From contig JAVKLK010000030.1 of NCBI GenBank assembly GCA_031539165.1, positions 1 through 24,337 of the forward strand: a stretch of 24,337 bases of DNA, read 5' to 3'. Position 1 is the stretch's first letter, and every line of letters starts with the position of its first letter. A program made the translations under genes and the position numbers. The notes beneath the pieces are model-generated. The model was not told the origin of the DNA. It saw nothing but the letters and a program-made list of their open reading frames with translations, and did no database searches. Of this stretch, positions 24,198-24,337 are shown piece by piece. Origin of the DNA: CAIVSN01 sp031539165. GTDB taxonomy: Bacteria > Patescibacteriota > Gracilibacteria > BD1-5 > UBA2023.

Positions 24198-24337
24198 ATG
24201 TATTCTACCCCCGGAATTAGTCCCGCTTCAAGTCGCTTTAGCGGACGAATTGTTCTCAAACATGGAGAAGCGGCAGTAAGCCTTGTTCACGCAAGCATTC
24301 ATGCTTCAATACATAATTTCTGAGCGGAAGCACATCC
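24198..24337 (+). CDS. N-terminal part of an unrecognised protein (partial)
   Basis: ATG 24198 opens a frame that runs off the right edge with one TGA (24321-24323) read as Gly. The 46 visible residues start MYSTPGISPASSRFSGRIVL and continue KHGEAAVSLVHASIHASIHN. There is no signal peptide. A good promoter upstream supports the start. Too little is visible to assign a family. Confidence 0.6.

Noticed and set aside
1..24337. CRISPR arrays, insertion sequences, prophage or toxin-antitoxin modules
   Set aside because: No spaced direct repeats, no transposase or integrase motifs and no phage structural genes were seen on either strand with either genetic code.

Overview
The window comes from a bacterium that reads UGA as glycine (genetic code 25). 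That points to the Gracilibacteria/Absconditabacteria (BD1-5/SR1) branch of the Patescibacteria (CPR). The evidence is internal. About 70 in-frame TGA codons interrupt otherwise continuous genes, and in recognisable families they fall on invariant glycines: the Obg N-terminal Gly-rich loop, the G1 and G2 boxes of an anti-sigma-type ATPase, and the IGERGVRLSGGQ stretch of an ABC ATPase. Every complete gene ends in TAA or TAG and none ends in TGA. All coordinates below use this code, so many genes are much longer than a standard-code reading would suggest, and several regions that look empty are coding. Coding density is very high and there is no gene-free stretch above 300 bases.

Layout. 1-4850 is housekeeping: the end of an unknown gene, rpmG (L33), obg, an RsbW-like ATPase, hup (HU), metG and tRNA-Asn. 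4850-6600 is an AT-richer accessory patch just after the tRNA: three small genes (a two-helix membrane protein, a secreted GYYRKNGTYV-type protein and an orphan), then a hidden 197-aa gene with a helix-hairpin-helix-like segment on the minus strand and a perfect 13-bp palindrome upstream of it. 6619-11729 is minus strand: argS, then a lemA / DUF3137-like / sulfite-oxidase-like gene group. From the divergent promoter at 11.8 kb an ABC-2 exporter operon (ATPase plus two permeases) runs rightward, followed by a cyclophilin and two orphan genes (one secreted).

16792-18309 (minus) encodes a 505-aa orphan with three degenerate internal repeats of about 105 residues. From 18431 a four-gene operon runs rightward: a full-length type I ABC exporter interrupted by one in-frame TAG, a membrane-DUF305 fusion, an APH-like kinase and a histidine phosphatase. 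A minus-strand pair (a secreted 120-aa protein and a lipoprotein peroxiredoxin) converges on it, and the window ends in the start of another plus-strand gene.

How the parts may work together (inference). Many of the accessory genes are envelope-directed: two ABC transporters, LemA/DUF3137, a DUF305 membrane protein, three signal-peptide proteins and a peroxiredoxin lipoprotein. That would fit an organism with reduced metabolism that depends on its surface. Starts almost never carry a Shine-Dalgarno sequence, and the promoters that can be recognised mostly use a 16-bp spacer between TTTGCA/TTGACA-like and TATACT-like boxes.
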